Shown: in pieces, positions 14,981 to 22,093 of the stretch
Layout: each line of letters opens with the position of its first letter
How positions within the stretch are numbered: position 1 is the stretch's first letter
Assembly: GCA_009788105.1 (NCBI GenBank)
Contig: WQSD01000001.1
Location: 1-25,956 of the forward strand
Reading direction: 5' to 3'
Origin: Oscillospiraceae bacterium
GTDB lineage: Bacteria > Bacillota > Clostridia > Oscillospirales > CAG-272
DNA length: 25,956 nt
Made by a program: the position numbers and the translations under genes
The notes under the pieces: generated by a model
Database searches by the model: none
Told to the model about the DNA's origin: nothing
Seen by the model: only the letters and a program-made list of their open reading frames with translations

Positions 14981-16270
14981 ATGAAATTCATATCCACAGA
15001 AAAGCTGGAAAAAAGCCAAGTTAAAATCAAATTTGTTATCGAGGCAAAAACATTTAATGCCGAGGTAACAAAACAGTTTGCCAAGCAGGCGAAAAACATT
15101 ACCCTGCCGGGATTCCGCAAAGGGAAAGCCCCCCGCTCGATTATCGAAAAAATGTACGGCAAAGGGGTGTTTTACGATGATGCCCTGAATGCCATTTTGC
15201 CTGACGAGTACGAGGTTGCGTTGAAAGAATCGGGAGTGGACGCCCTTGGCACACGCCCCGCTTTTGACATTGATGAAATCAGCGACGAGGGGGAAGTGAC
15301 GGTGCTTGCTACCCTTGCGGTGAAGCCGGAGATTGCCATCGAGGGCTATAAAGGCATCGAGGCGGCGAAAATCGCACCTGAAATCACCGACGAAATGATT
15401 GATTCGGAAATTGATGCTGTTCGCCAGCGCAATGCCCGCACTATTGACGTGACCGACCGTGCCGCACAGGACGGGGATACTGCCACCATTGACTACAGCG
15501 GTAGCGTTGACGGAGTCAAGTTCGACGGCGGCACAGCCGAGGGGCATGATTTGCGCCTTGGGTCGGGAAGTTTTATTCCCGGTTTTGAAGAGCAAATTAT
15601 TGGCAAGAATATTGGGGACAGCTTTGATGTGAATGTTACTTTCCCCACCGAGTACCACGCGGAAGAGCTTGCAGGGAAAGAGGCGGTGTTCGCCGTGACC
15701 CTTCACGCCATCAAGGAAACCCAACTGCCGGTGTTAGACGACGAGTTTGCCAAAGATGTGTCCACTTTTGACACCTTTGCAGAGTATCGTGCAGATGCGA
15801 CGAAAAAAATTCAGGAACGTGCAGATACTGCCGCCGAGCAAGAGTTTGAGGGCAAACTGATGGATGCCCTTATCGACAAAATCGACGGGGACATTCCGGA
15901 AGACATGATTGAAATGGAAACCGACAACTTTGTCCGCGATTTTGAAACCCGCTTGCGTATGCAGGGCATGGATTTTAAGATGTATATGCAGTTCACCGGT
16001 ATGGACGCAGAGGCACTTCGTGCGGATATGCGCCCACAGGCGGAGCGTCAGGTGAAAGGTCGCCTTGCATTAGAGAAAATCGCTGACCTTGAAAACCTTG
16101 CCGTGGATAAAGATGCAGTCGAGGCTGAATATAACAAGCTCGCCGAGACATATAATATGAGCGTGGACGAGATTAAAGGCATGATTCCCGAAGCTGACCT
16201 TGAGAAAGATTTGCGCGTGAAGCTGGCTGTTGCATTGGTTAAGACAGAAGCGGTCAAAGGCAATGAATAA
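14981..16270 (+). CDS. tig: Trigger factor (429 aa)
   Basis: This ribosome-bound chaperone meets new chains at the exit tunnel and has prolyl isomerase activity. The N-terminal ribosome-binding domain carries the signature LPGFRKGKAPR (about 44-54). The FKBP-type domain covers about 155-245 (GDTATIDYSG, GSGSFIPGFEEQIIGKNIGD). The long C-terminal helical chaperone domain ends at VKTEAVKGNE. Length is standard. AAGGAA precedes the ATG. The order tig-clpP-clpX is the usual bacterial arrangement, but here the genes are separated by toxin-antitoxin pairs. Confidence 0.97.
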   Translation: MKFISTEKLEKSQVKIKFVIEAKTFNAEVTKQFAKQAKNITLPGFRKGKAPRSIIEKMYGKGVFYDDALNAILPDEYEVALKESGVDALGTRPAFDIDEISDEGEVTVLATLAVKPEIAIEGYKGIEAAKIAPEITDEMIDSEIDAVRQRNARTIDVTDRAAQDGDTATIDYSGSVDGVKFDGGTAEGHDLRLGSGSFIPGFEEQIIGKNIGDSFDVNVTFPTEYHAEELAGKEAVFAVTLHAIKETQLPVLDDEFAKDVSTFDTFAEYRADATKKIQERADTAAEQEFEGKLMDALIDKIDGDIPEDMIEMETDNFVRDFETRLRMQGMDFKMYMQFTGMDAEALRADMRPQAERQVKGRLALEKIADLENLAVDKDAVEAEYNKLAETYNMSVDEIKGMIPEADLEKDLRVKLAVALVKTEAVKGNE

Positions 16271-16412
16271 TGCAGAATGCAAAATGAAGAATTAAGGTCA
16301 AGGGCGCTCCCTCCGACTTGCGGAAAACACCGACTGACACCCCTCCACAGAGGGGAAGGCGGGCGAAAACCGTAGGGAAAGGGCTTGCCCCTGTACGCGG
16401 GCAAAATCTAAT

Positions 16413-16439
16413 TAACACCACACCAACGAGGTAAAAACA
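16413..16439 (+). repeat. 27-bp direct repeat, left copy, beside toxin-antitoxin pair 1
   Basis: The 27 bases are identical to 16958-16984 and include ACGAGGTAAAAACA, the ribosome-binding segment of clpP. A start-like ATG (16442) still follows at about the right distance. The two copies bracket the toxin-antitoxin pair. Confidence 0.95.
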
Positions 16440-16515
16440 CGATGAATGTTATAATAATTTTAGTAAAAGCAGGATTCCTCTGCTCTCTAAAATAAACATT
16501 GATTAGGAAATATTC

Positions 16516-16749
16516 ATGTACACAACATACTCTAAACAAGCGGCAAAGTCCATAAGCAAAATCAACAATCCATTCAAACAAAAAATCAAAGAGGCAATTG
16601 AGACGCTCCCAGCAGGCGATGTAAAAAAGTTGCAGGGTTACACTAACACTTACAGGCTTCGAGTTGGAGAATATCGCATACTTTTTGAAATTAGTGAACA
16701 AATTATAGTTTTAGACATTCTCCCAAGAGGGTCTGCTTACAAAAATTGA
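16516..16749 (+). CDS. RelE/ParE-family toxin (77 aa)
   Basis: RelE/ParE toxins either cut mRNA on the ribosome or poison gyrase. The sequence has the family layout: an N-terminal helical pair, then GDVKKLQGYTNTYRLRVGEYRILFEI and the ending VLDILPRGSAYKN, which carry the typical basic residues of the RelE fold. AGGAAA lies before the ATG. The antitoxin follows 13 bases downstream, so the toxin comes first, as in higBA. It lies between tig and clpP, in a cassette bounded by 27-bp repeats. Confidence 0.9.
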   Translation: MYTTYSKQAAKSISKINNPFKQKIKEAIETLPAGDVKKLQGYTNTYRLRVGEYRILFEISEQIIVLDILPRGSAYKN

Positions 16750-16762
16750 AAGGGGCTTTACC

Positions 16763-16960
16763 ATGTCCGCAACAAGACAACAACTGCGAGATATTATTGA
16801 CATTGTAGATTCAAAAGAATTGAATGTTTTATATCAATTGTTAATAAAATTTATTCCCGAGTCACCCCCTCTACCGGATGAAGCAATCGCAATTGCTGAG
16901 GCAAAAGAAGAAATTAGTCGTGGCGAAACAGTTGCCCATGACGAAATTAACTGGAACTAA
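16763..16960 (+). CDS. Antitoxin partner of the RelE-like toxin (65 aa)
   Basis: This is a short, acidic protein. It begins with a helical region (ATRQQLRDIIDIVDSKELNVLYQLLIKF) and ends with AIAEAKEEISRGETVAHDEINWN. The ending D-E-A-I-A-I-A-E-A-x-x-E-x-x-x-G-E-T-V-x-H-D-x-I-x-W is one often seen in antitoxins encoded with RelE-type toxins in Firmicutes. AAGGGG precedes the ATG. Its TAA stop lies inside the right copy of the 27-bp repeat. The antitoxin role comes mainly from its partner. Confidence 0.82.
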   Translation: MSATRQQLRDIIDIVDSKELNVLYQLLIKFIPESPPLPDEAIAIAEAKEEISRGETVAHDEINWN

Positions 16961-16984
16961 CACCACACCAACGAGGTAAAAACA
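16958..16984 (+). repeat. 27-bp direct repeat, right copy, overlapping the clpP ribosome-binding site
   Basis: Identical to 16413-16439. The first three bases are the antitoxin stop codon, and the end is the GAGGT site of clpP, which starts at 16986. Confidence 0.95.
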
Positions 16985-16985
16985 T

Positions 16986-17570
16986 ATGCCATTAGTACCA
17001 ACCGTAATTGAACAAACCAATCGTGGGGAGCGAGCCTACGACATTTATTCTCGCTTGCTCACCGACCGTATCGTCTTTCTGTCTGACCAAGTGAACGACG
17101 TGACCGCATCGCTTATTGTGGCACAGCTCTTGTTCCTTGAGGCGCAGGACGCAGAGAAAGACATTAGCTTTTACATCAACAGCCCCGGCGGGTCGGTTTC
17201 TGCCGGCATGGCAATATACGACACCATGAACTTTATCAAGTGTGATGTGTCAACTATTTGCGTTGGCATGGCGGCAAGCATGGGGGCGTTTTTGCTGTCT
17301 GCTGGGGCAAAGGGCAAGCGTTTCGCCCTGCCTAACAGCGAGATTATGATTCACCAGCCTTTGGGTGGCGCACGAGGACAAGCCAGCGACATTAAGATTC
17401 ACGCCGAGCATATTTTACGCACTCGCGACAAGCTGAACAGCATACTTGCCGAGAATACTGGCAAGAATATAGAAACAATTGCCGCCGACACCGAGCGAGA
17501 TAACTTTATGTCCGCCGACGAGGCTGTTGCCTATGGCTTGGTGGATAAGGTTGTGAGCAAACGGGATTAG
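16986..17570 (+). CDS. clpP: ATP-dependent Clp protease proteolytic subunit (194 aa)
   Basis: ClpP is the barrel-shaped serine peptidase that cuts proteins fed by ClpX. The catalytic triad is S98 (in GMAASMGA), H123 (in MIHQPLGG) and D172 (in ERDNFMS). The N-terminus (VPTVIEQTNRGERAYDIYSRLL) and the hydrophobic pocket segments are standard, and the length is normal. The ATG follows GAGGT within the 27-bp repeat. It lies downstream of a toxin-antitoxin pair and upstream of a second one and of clpX. Confidence 0.97.
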   Translation: MPLVPTVIEQTNRGERAYDIYSRLLTDRIVFLSDQVNDVTASLIVAQLLFLEAQDAEKDISFYINSPGGSVSAGMAIYDTMNFIKCDVSTICVGMAASMGAFLLSAGAKGKRFALPNSEIMIHQPLGGARGQASDIKIHAEHILRTRDKLNSILAENTGKNIETIAADTERDNFMSADEAVAYGLVDKVVSKRD

Positions 17571-17590
17571 GTGGGTGGACACAGAAAAAA

Positions 17591-17744
17591 CATTGTCATT
17601 GCGAGGCAATAGTTTGAAGAAAAAGTTAGTAACAACTCTATTGCGGTCGCAATCCAGACCCTGTATTCACTTCGGCGACTGGATTGCTTCGGGCGTATGG
17701 ATTAGCTGTTTCAAAGGTGCATACACGCCCTCGCAATGACGATA
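17591..17744. repeat. Cloverleaf-like palindromic repeat between clpP and the second toxin-antitoxin pair
   Basis: An outer 12-bp stem (GTCATTGCGAGG at 17595-17606 with CCTCGCAATGAC at 17729-17740) closes three internal hairpins: GCAATAG/CTATTGC (17606-17612, 17638-17644), GCAATCCAG/CTGGATTGC (17649-17657, 17679-17687) and an approximate GCGTATG/CATACACGC (17693-17699, 17720-17728). The CATTGCGAGG and CTGGATTGCTTCG words are those of dispersed palindromes found in several bacterial phyla. There is no gene in 17571-17846. Confidence 0.8.
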
Positions 17745-17846
17745 CCGTTTCTTTGATTTAAGATTTGAAATCAAGCGGAAATTTTCATTACAACCTTTGA
17801 CAGTCAAGCCCTATATAAACAGGCGACACATTCACAGGAGGACGAT

Positions 17847-18131
17847 ATGCTAAATGACATCAATCAGCAGACTCTGAAAGATGCCGAGGTTGTTTTTAAT
17901 GCCTTGGGCATGAATTTAACTACAGGCATTGAAATTTATTTGACACGAGTTATCCGCTCAGAGGCGATACCGTTCTCTCTTGACGCAACAGACGCTTCTG
18001 AAAAAAGCCTTTTGGAAATTGTGAGAGAAAAAAACATTCCCATTGTTAAACTTGAAGTCAATGAAAAAGGTCAGATTATTGTAGATAAAGACAAACACCC
18101 TGAAATTTATGACTGGGCGGAAAATGGATAA
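17847..18131 (+). CDS. RelB/DinJ-family antitoxin (94 aa)
   Basis: The N-terminal half is typical of the ribbon-helix-helix RelB/DinJ family: QTLKDAEVVFNALGMNLTTGIEIYLTRVIRSEAIPFSL. The longer C-terminal part, which would wrap the toxin, is charged. A full AGGAGG lies upstream. The stop overlaps the toxin start by one base (TAATG), so the pair is translationally coupled, antitoxin first. It may repress its own promoter, as family members do. Confidence 0.9.
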   Translation: MLNDINQQTLKDAEVVFNALGMNLTTGIEIYLTRVIRSEAIPFSLDATDASEKSLLEIVREKNIPIVKLEVNEKGQIIVDKDKHPEIYDWAENG

Positions 18132-18451
18132 TGAAACCGTATGACATTCACATTGCACTTGTTGAGTGGGACATGGGAGGTAAGCGTCGCCCTGTTTTGA
18201 TTTTGGGAGCCGATGAAACTAATGCAATAGTTTTTCAAATTACCACGCAATACAAAAGCAAAAGCGATACCATTCGAGAAAAATATTTTATTATTTCCGA
18301 TTGGAAGCAGGCTGGACTGCACGCAAAATCATATGTTGACACCAACTCTCCTATCAGCGTGCCGTTTCAGTCGATAGAAAGTGTGCCAATCGGAAAATTG
18401 ACTGAAAAAGATGTGAAAAATTTGCGAGAGTTTTTATTGCGGAATTCCTAA
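18131..18451 (+). CDS. PemK/MazF-like toxin (106 aa)
   Basis: This looks like a MazF/PemK-type mRNA interferase. GGKRRPVLIL in the first beta strands holds the conserved basic-RPV motif, and the later SYVDTNSPISVP and IGKLTEKDVKNLREFL match the end of the fold. The pairing of a RelB/DinJ-like antitoxin with a MazF-like toxin is a mixed one, known but less common. It lies between clpP and clpX. Confidence 0.85.
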   Translation: MKPYDIHIALVEWDMGGKRRPVLILGADETNAIVFQITTQYKSKSDTIREKYFIISDWKQAGLHAKSYVDTNSPISVPFQSIESVPIGKLTEKDVKNLREFLLRNS

Positions 18452-18518
18452 TTTTATCAACTCATAAACAGGCGAGCGCACCTCGTCGCCACAAAACCAA
18501 CCACCAAAGGAAACACAC

Positions 18519-19808
18519 ATGGACAACCACTACACCGAAGACACCACCCTGCGCCGCTGCTCCTTCTGCGGGCGAAGCGAGCTTGAAGTGGAGCTGCTTA
18601 TCCCTGCACCAGGGGCAGAAGCCACCACTATCTGCGAAGATTGCGTTGACGCTTGCGGGCATATTATCAGCGGATTTCGCCGTGGACAGCACGCCGCCGC
18701 ACGAAAAGAGAGCGACACCCTCACCCTTGCCACCCTGCCTACCCCGGCAGAGATTAACGCCAAGCTGGACGACTATGTGGTGGGGCAAAGCTGTGCCAAG
18801 CGCACCCTTTCGGTGGCGGTGTACAACCATTACAAGCGGATTTTATCTCGCAAGGACAAAAAAGAAGCGGACGAGGTGGAGATTCAAAAAAGCAACGTGC
18901 TTCTTCTTGGTCCAACCGGGGTGGGCAAGACCTTTATCGCCCAAATGCTGGCGAAAACTCTCCGTGTGCCGTTCGCCATCGCCGACGCTACCACCCTCAC
19001 CGAGGCGGGATATGTGGGCGAGGATGTGGAAAACATTCTGCTAAAGCTAATCCAGGCGGCGGACTTTGACATCGAGCGGGCAGAAACCGGGATAATCTAT
19101 ATTGACGAGGTGGACAAAATCTCCCGCCGAAGCGAAAATCGCTCCATCACCCGTGACGTAAGCGGAGAGGGTGTGCAACAAGCCCTGCTGAAAATCCTTG
19201 AGGGGACAGTGGCAAACGTGCCGCCTCAGGGCGGACGGAAACACCCCAACCAAGATTTTATACAGATTAACACCGAGAATATCCTGTTCATCTGCGGGGG
19301 GGCGTTCGACTCTCTTGACCAGATTATCGAACAGCGAGAGGGGCGTGGGGCTATCGGCTTTAACGCCAAGGTGAAGGGAAAAACCGAGCTTGCCAAGGAA
19401 AATATCATGAAAGAGGCAACCCCCCATGATATTATCAAATACGGCTTGATTCCCGAGCTTGTGGGACGACTGCCTGTCATGGCGACCCTTGATTCTCTTG
19501 ACCGTGACGCACTTGTGCGGATACTTTCGGTGCCGAAGAATGCCATTATCAAGCAGTATCAAAAGCTGTTATCCATGGACCACGCTGACCTGGAGTTCAC
19601 TCCTGACGCGTTGGAGCTTATCGCCGACCGCGCCATTGAGCGGAACACTGGGGCAAGGGGGCTACGCTCTATCATGGAGGGCATCATGCTGGACGTAATG
19701 TACGAGCTACCCTCCCGCCGTGATGTGGAAAAAGTCACCATCACCCGCGAAATGATAGAAAAAAACCAACAGGCAGAGTACCAACTGCGTAAAGAAGAGG
19801 CGAGTTAA
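18519..19808 (+). CDS. clpX: ATP-dependent Clp protease ATP-binding subunit ClpX (429 aa)
   Basis: ClpX is the hexameric unfoldase that selects substrates for ClpP. The N-terminal zinc-binding domain has C14, C17, C39 and C42. The AAA+ core has Walker A GPTGVGKT (131-138), the pore-1 loop GYVG (164-167), Walker B IIYIDE (192-197), the ClpP-binding IGF loop (279-281) and sensor 2 GARGLR near the end. AAAGGA precedes the ATG. Length is standard, and pairing with clpP just upstream supports the call. Confidence 0.97.
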   Translation: MDNHYTEDTTLRRCSFCGRSELEVELLIPAPGAEATTICEDCVDACGHIISGFRRGQHAAARKESDTLTLATLPTPAEINAKLDDYVVGQSCAKRTLSVAVYNHYKRILSRKDKKEADEVEIQKSNVLLLGPTGVGKTFIAQMLAKTLRVPFAIADATTLTEAGYVGEDVENILLKLIQAADFDIERAETGIIYIDEVDKISRRSENRSITRDVSGEGVQQALLKILEGTVANVPPQGGRKHPNQDFIQINTENILFICGGAFDSLDQIIEQREGRGAIGFNAKVKGKTELAKENIMKEATPHDIIKYGLIPELVGRLPVMATLDSLDRDALVRILSVPKNAIIKQYQKLLSMDHADLEFTPDALELIADRAIERNTGARGLRSIMEGIMLDVMYELPSRRDVEKVTITREMIEKNQQAEYQLRKEEAS

Positions 19809-19825
19809 TCTTTCAGAGTGAAGAA

Positions 19826-19995
19826 AAAGGTCAAGGTCGTGGGGTTTCACCCCACACCCGACCACCTTTTTGAAAAAAGGTGGAACAAAAACTTTTTTCT
19901 TAAAAGCATGAAATGCTTTTGTGCCAAAGTTTTTGAGGTTCTTAGGAACTTTTTTCAAAAAGTTCCTAAGTGGGGTTTGGGGCAACGCCCCAAGA
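19826..19995 (+). repeat. Multi-hairpin repeat, copy 2 (inverted relative to copies 1 and 3)
   Basis: It begins AAGGTCAAGG and then holds GTGGGGT/ACCCCAC (19839-19845, 19849-19855), CCACCTTTT/AAAAGGTGG (19862-19870, 19875-19883), AAAAGCAT/ATGCTTTT, CTTAGGAACTTTTT/AAAAAGTTCCTAAG (19941-19954, 19957-19970) and GGGGC/GCCCC. It may act as the clpX terminator; with copy 3 it brackets the two following genes. Confidence 0.85.
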
Positions 19996-20083
19996 CAAAT
20001 AAGACTTTTTCTTTTCGGCGAAGTGTGTTATAATAGAATTAAATCTTGTCCATGTGCGTATTATGGTACATGGGGGATTTGTT

Positions 20084-20728
20084 ATGAGCGAAAAAAAGTT
20101 TTCAGAATTGTTTGCGGGCAAACGAAAGTACAAGGAGTTTTACTACGAAAAGCGGAACAAGCGAACAGCTACAAAGTCAGAGCGACTGGTGCTTGCTATG
20201 TTCGTGGTCTTTGTCGTCCTTGGACTTGGAGCGGGAATAGGGCTGTTCCACCTAAACGGCGAGGGGGCAGTCACCACAGCCTTGCAACGGGGGTATGTAT
20301 ACGCATTTTTGTCCGACGGCTTCGACTTTGGGCGAATGGCGGTGGCATTTGCATGGCTACTTCTGCCCATGGTACTCTTGCTTGCGGCTGGATTCAGTCG
20401 TCTGTGTGCGGGAACTGCGGTCTTTGTGCTTTTTCTTCGCGCGACCCTGTCAGGATACGGAATGTACGCCTTGTTTTCCGCATTAGACAGCGCACTGGTG
20501 TGGCAGATATTGCTGTTCGCATCTCTTGTCCTGCTTGAATTTATCATACTTGCCGTCACTTTATCCTATGCACAAACGGCGTTTTTTCACTCGGACTACA
20601 TATTTCGCAATAGCAAGCGTCTGCGTGAATCGGTAGTCAGCGGACAATTTATCGTTGATGCACTATTCTTCTGCGGATTGCTTATTATCCTGTTTTTTAT
20701 CCGCGCCGCCCTGGCACGATTGTTATAA
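20084..20728 (+). CDS. Integral membrane protein of unknown function (215 aa)
   Basis: I do not recognise this gene. It has a Lys-rich, cytoplasmic-looking N-terminus (MSEKKFSELFAGKRKYKEF), a membrane segment at about residues 43-62, three to four more hydrophobic segments at about 85-165, and a last one at about 195-215. The arrangement recalls SpoIIM-like and other small polytopic proteins, but no diagnostic motif was found. The ATG at 20084 has GGGGG a few bases upstream; an in-frame ATG ten codons earlier is less likely. It is 24 bases upstream of the YesL-like gene, and both are bracketed by inverted repeat copies. Confidence 0.7.
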   Translation: MSEKKFSELFAGKRKYKEFYYEKRNKRTATKSERLVLAMFVVFVVLGLGAGIGLFHLNGEGAVTTALQRGYVYAFLSDGFDFGRMAVAFAWLLLPMVLLLAAGFSRLCAGTAVFVLFLRATLSGYGMYALFSALDSALVWQILLFASLVLLEFIILAVTLSYAQTAFFHSDYIFRNSKRLRESVVSGQFIVDALFFCGLLIILFFIRAALARLL

Positions 20729-20752
20729 AATATTGCAAAGGAACTACCAAAA

Positions 20753-21757
20753 ATGTCAAACGAAAAAAAGCCATTTAATCTGTTTAATTTTATCCATGGC
20801 CGCCGTGAGCGGGAGGACGACCTGGGGCATGACCCGCTTGATGTAAACGCCCCGCGGGATATTATCTTTTTCTTCAAGCTCTTTTGGCGGCGAGTGAACA
20901 ACATTTTTTCGCTAAATTTTTTGTTTATTGCAGGGAACTTTCCGTTTATCTTCCTGCTTTTTGCCATGTCGGGATTGTTCAGCCAAATGTCAACCACTCC
21001 AGCCTCGCCGCTCTTTCCAAATATATACGGAGCGTTGCACGGAGCCGACCCCACTCCATACACAGCGGCATTTAACGGAATTTTTGGCGTTCAACGAACG
21101 ATATTTGTGAACACTACAGTCACATATATTTTTTACGGTATCGGTGCTCTTACCATTCTTACTTTTGGAGTGGTTAGCACGGGAATTTCTTTTGTGATGC
21201 GAAATATTACAAAGGGTGAATATGTTTTTGTTTGGCAAGAGTTTTCCAGTGCAGTAAAGAAAAATTGGAAGCAGGGGCTTATTCTTGGTGTGTTTGATAT
21301 TGCATTTATTGCGATGTGTATTCATAACATTATTTTCTTCTCCCTTGGTGAATACGGGAATTTTATTGTGCAAAATGAATTTATCATAAGTATGTTCTTC
21401 TTCTTCATGCTGTTTGTTGCAATTTTCTATCTTTTTGCAAGAATGCATATGTACCTTCTTGCTGTAACCTTTGAGTTAAGTGTGCCGAAAATCCTGAAAA
21501 ACTCCTTTATTCTTTCAATGGTTGGCTTAAAGCGAAATGTTCTTGGTTTGTTGGGCATTGTGGTGGTGCTTGTAATAAATATTATGCTGTTTGAAGCCTT
21601 TCCTCCTATTGGAATGGTTGCGCCGGTTATTATTACATTTTCTCTGCTGTATTTTATTATGTCATACACTGCGTGGCCAAACATTGAGCGCATTATGATA
21701 GAGCCATACTATCACGCCGACGGCACTCCTCGTGAGGGGACAGTTGAAGCGGATTAG
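20753..21757 (+). CDS. YesL-like (DUF624) membrane protein (334 aa)
   Basis: This is a polytopic membrane protein resembling the YesL/DUF624 family, often associated with carbohydrate or envelope functions but of unknown mechanism. The pattern FFFKLFWRRVNNIFSLNFLFIAGNFPF is followed by a hydrophobic segment near 125-145, RNITKGEYVFVWQEFSSAVKKNWKQGLILG, and three more helices to about 310. This layout is the family's, though the loop near 70-110 is longer. AAAGGA precedes the ATG. It probably acts with its upstream neighbour. The family call is from pattern memory. Confidence 0.72.
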   Translation: MSNEKKPFNLFNFIHGRREREDDLGHDPLDVNAPRDIIFFFKLFWRRVNNIFSLNFLFIAGNFPFIFLLFAMSGLFSQMSTTPASPLFPNIYGALHGADPTPYTAAFNGIFGVQRTIFVNTTVTYIFYGIGALTILTFGVVSTGISFVMRNITKGEYVFVWQEFSSAVKKNWKQGLILGVFDIAFIAMCIHNIIFFSLGEYGNFIVQNEFIISMFFFFMLFVAIFYLFARMHMYLLAVTFELSVPKILKNSFILSMVGLKRNVLGLLGIVVVLVINIMLFEAFPPIGMVAPVIITFSLLYFIMSYTAWPNIERIMIEPYYHADGTPREGTVEAD

Positions 21758-21786
21758 AAGAGAATGTCAGGGTGAAAAAGTTTTTG

Positions 21787-22030
21787 CCTTGGGGCGTTGC
21801 CCCAAACCCCACTTAGGAACTTGCCCGCTCACGCGCTACGGTTGCCTGTTTGACGGCAAAGCCGCCAATGTCGCAACCTTCGGCGCTCACAAGGGCTTTG
21901 AAAAAAGTTCCTAAGAACCTCAAAAACTTTAGTACAAAAGCACTCTATGCTTTTGCGAGGAGAAGTTTTTGTTCCACCTTTTTACAAAAAGGTGGTCGGG
22001 TGTGGGGTGAAACCCCACGACCTTGACCTT
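21787..22030 (-). repeat. Multi-hairpin repeat, copy 3, with an inserted hairpin
   Basis: It is the inverted counterpart of copy 2: GGGGC/GCCCC, CTTAGGAACTT/AAGTTCCTAAG (21812-21822, 21905-21915), AAAAGCA/TGCTTTT, CCACCTTTTT/AAAAAGGTGG (21974-21983, 21986-21995) and GTGGGGT/ACCCCAC (22002-22008, 22012-22018), ending in CGACCTTGACCTT. The loop of the CTTAGGAAC hairpin is expanded by about 78 bases (21823-21900) that form their own palindromes. The segment 21758-22043 has no gene. Confidence 0.85.
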
Positions 22031-22043
22031 TATCGACAAGTTG

Positions 22044-22074
22044 AAACGCCCACCCCTTTAAGGGGTGGGCGTTT
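22044..22074. terminator. Bidirectional terminator between the YesL-like gene and pnp
   Basis: A perfect 13-bp stem (AAACGCCCACCCC with GGGGTGGGCGTTT) and five-base loop is followed on the plus strand by TTGTATA after its GTTTT. It ends convergent transcription and lies 20 bases past the pnp stop. Confidence 0.85.
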
Positions 22075-22093
22075 TGTATAAGTCAATGCGAAC

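Noticed and set aside
14786..15724. Long minus-strand frame opposite tig
   Set aside because: It is the antisense of the trigger factor gene, which has clear domains, RBS and promoter; the antisense frame has none of these.
19921..20538. Overlapping frame across the repeat and the first membrane gene
   Set aside because: It begins in the repeat, has no RBS and lies in a different frame from the better supported 215-residue protein.
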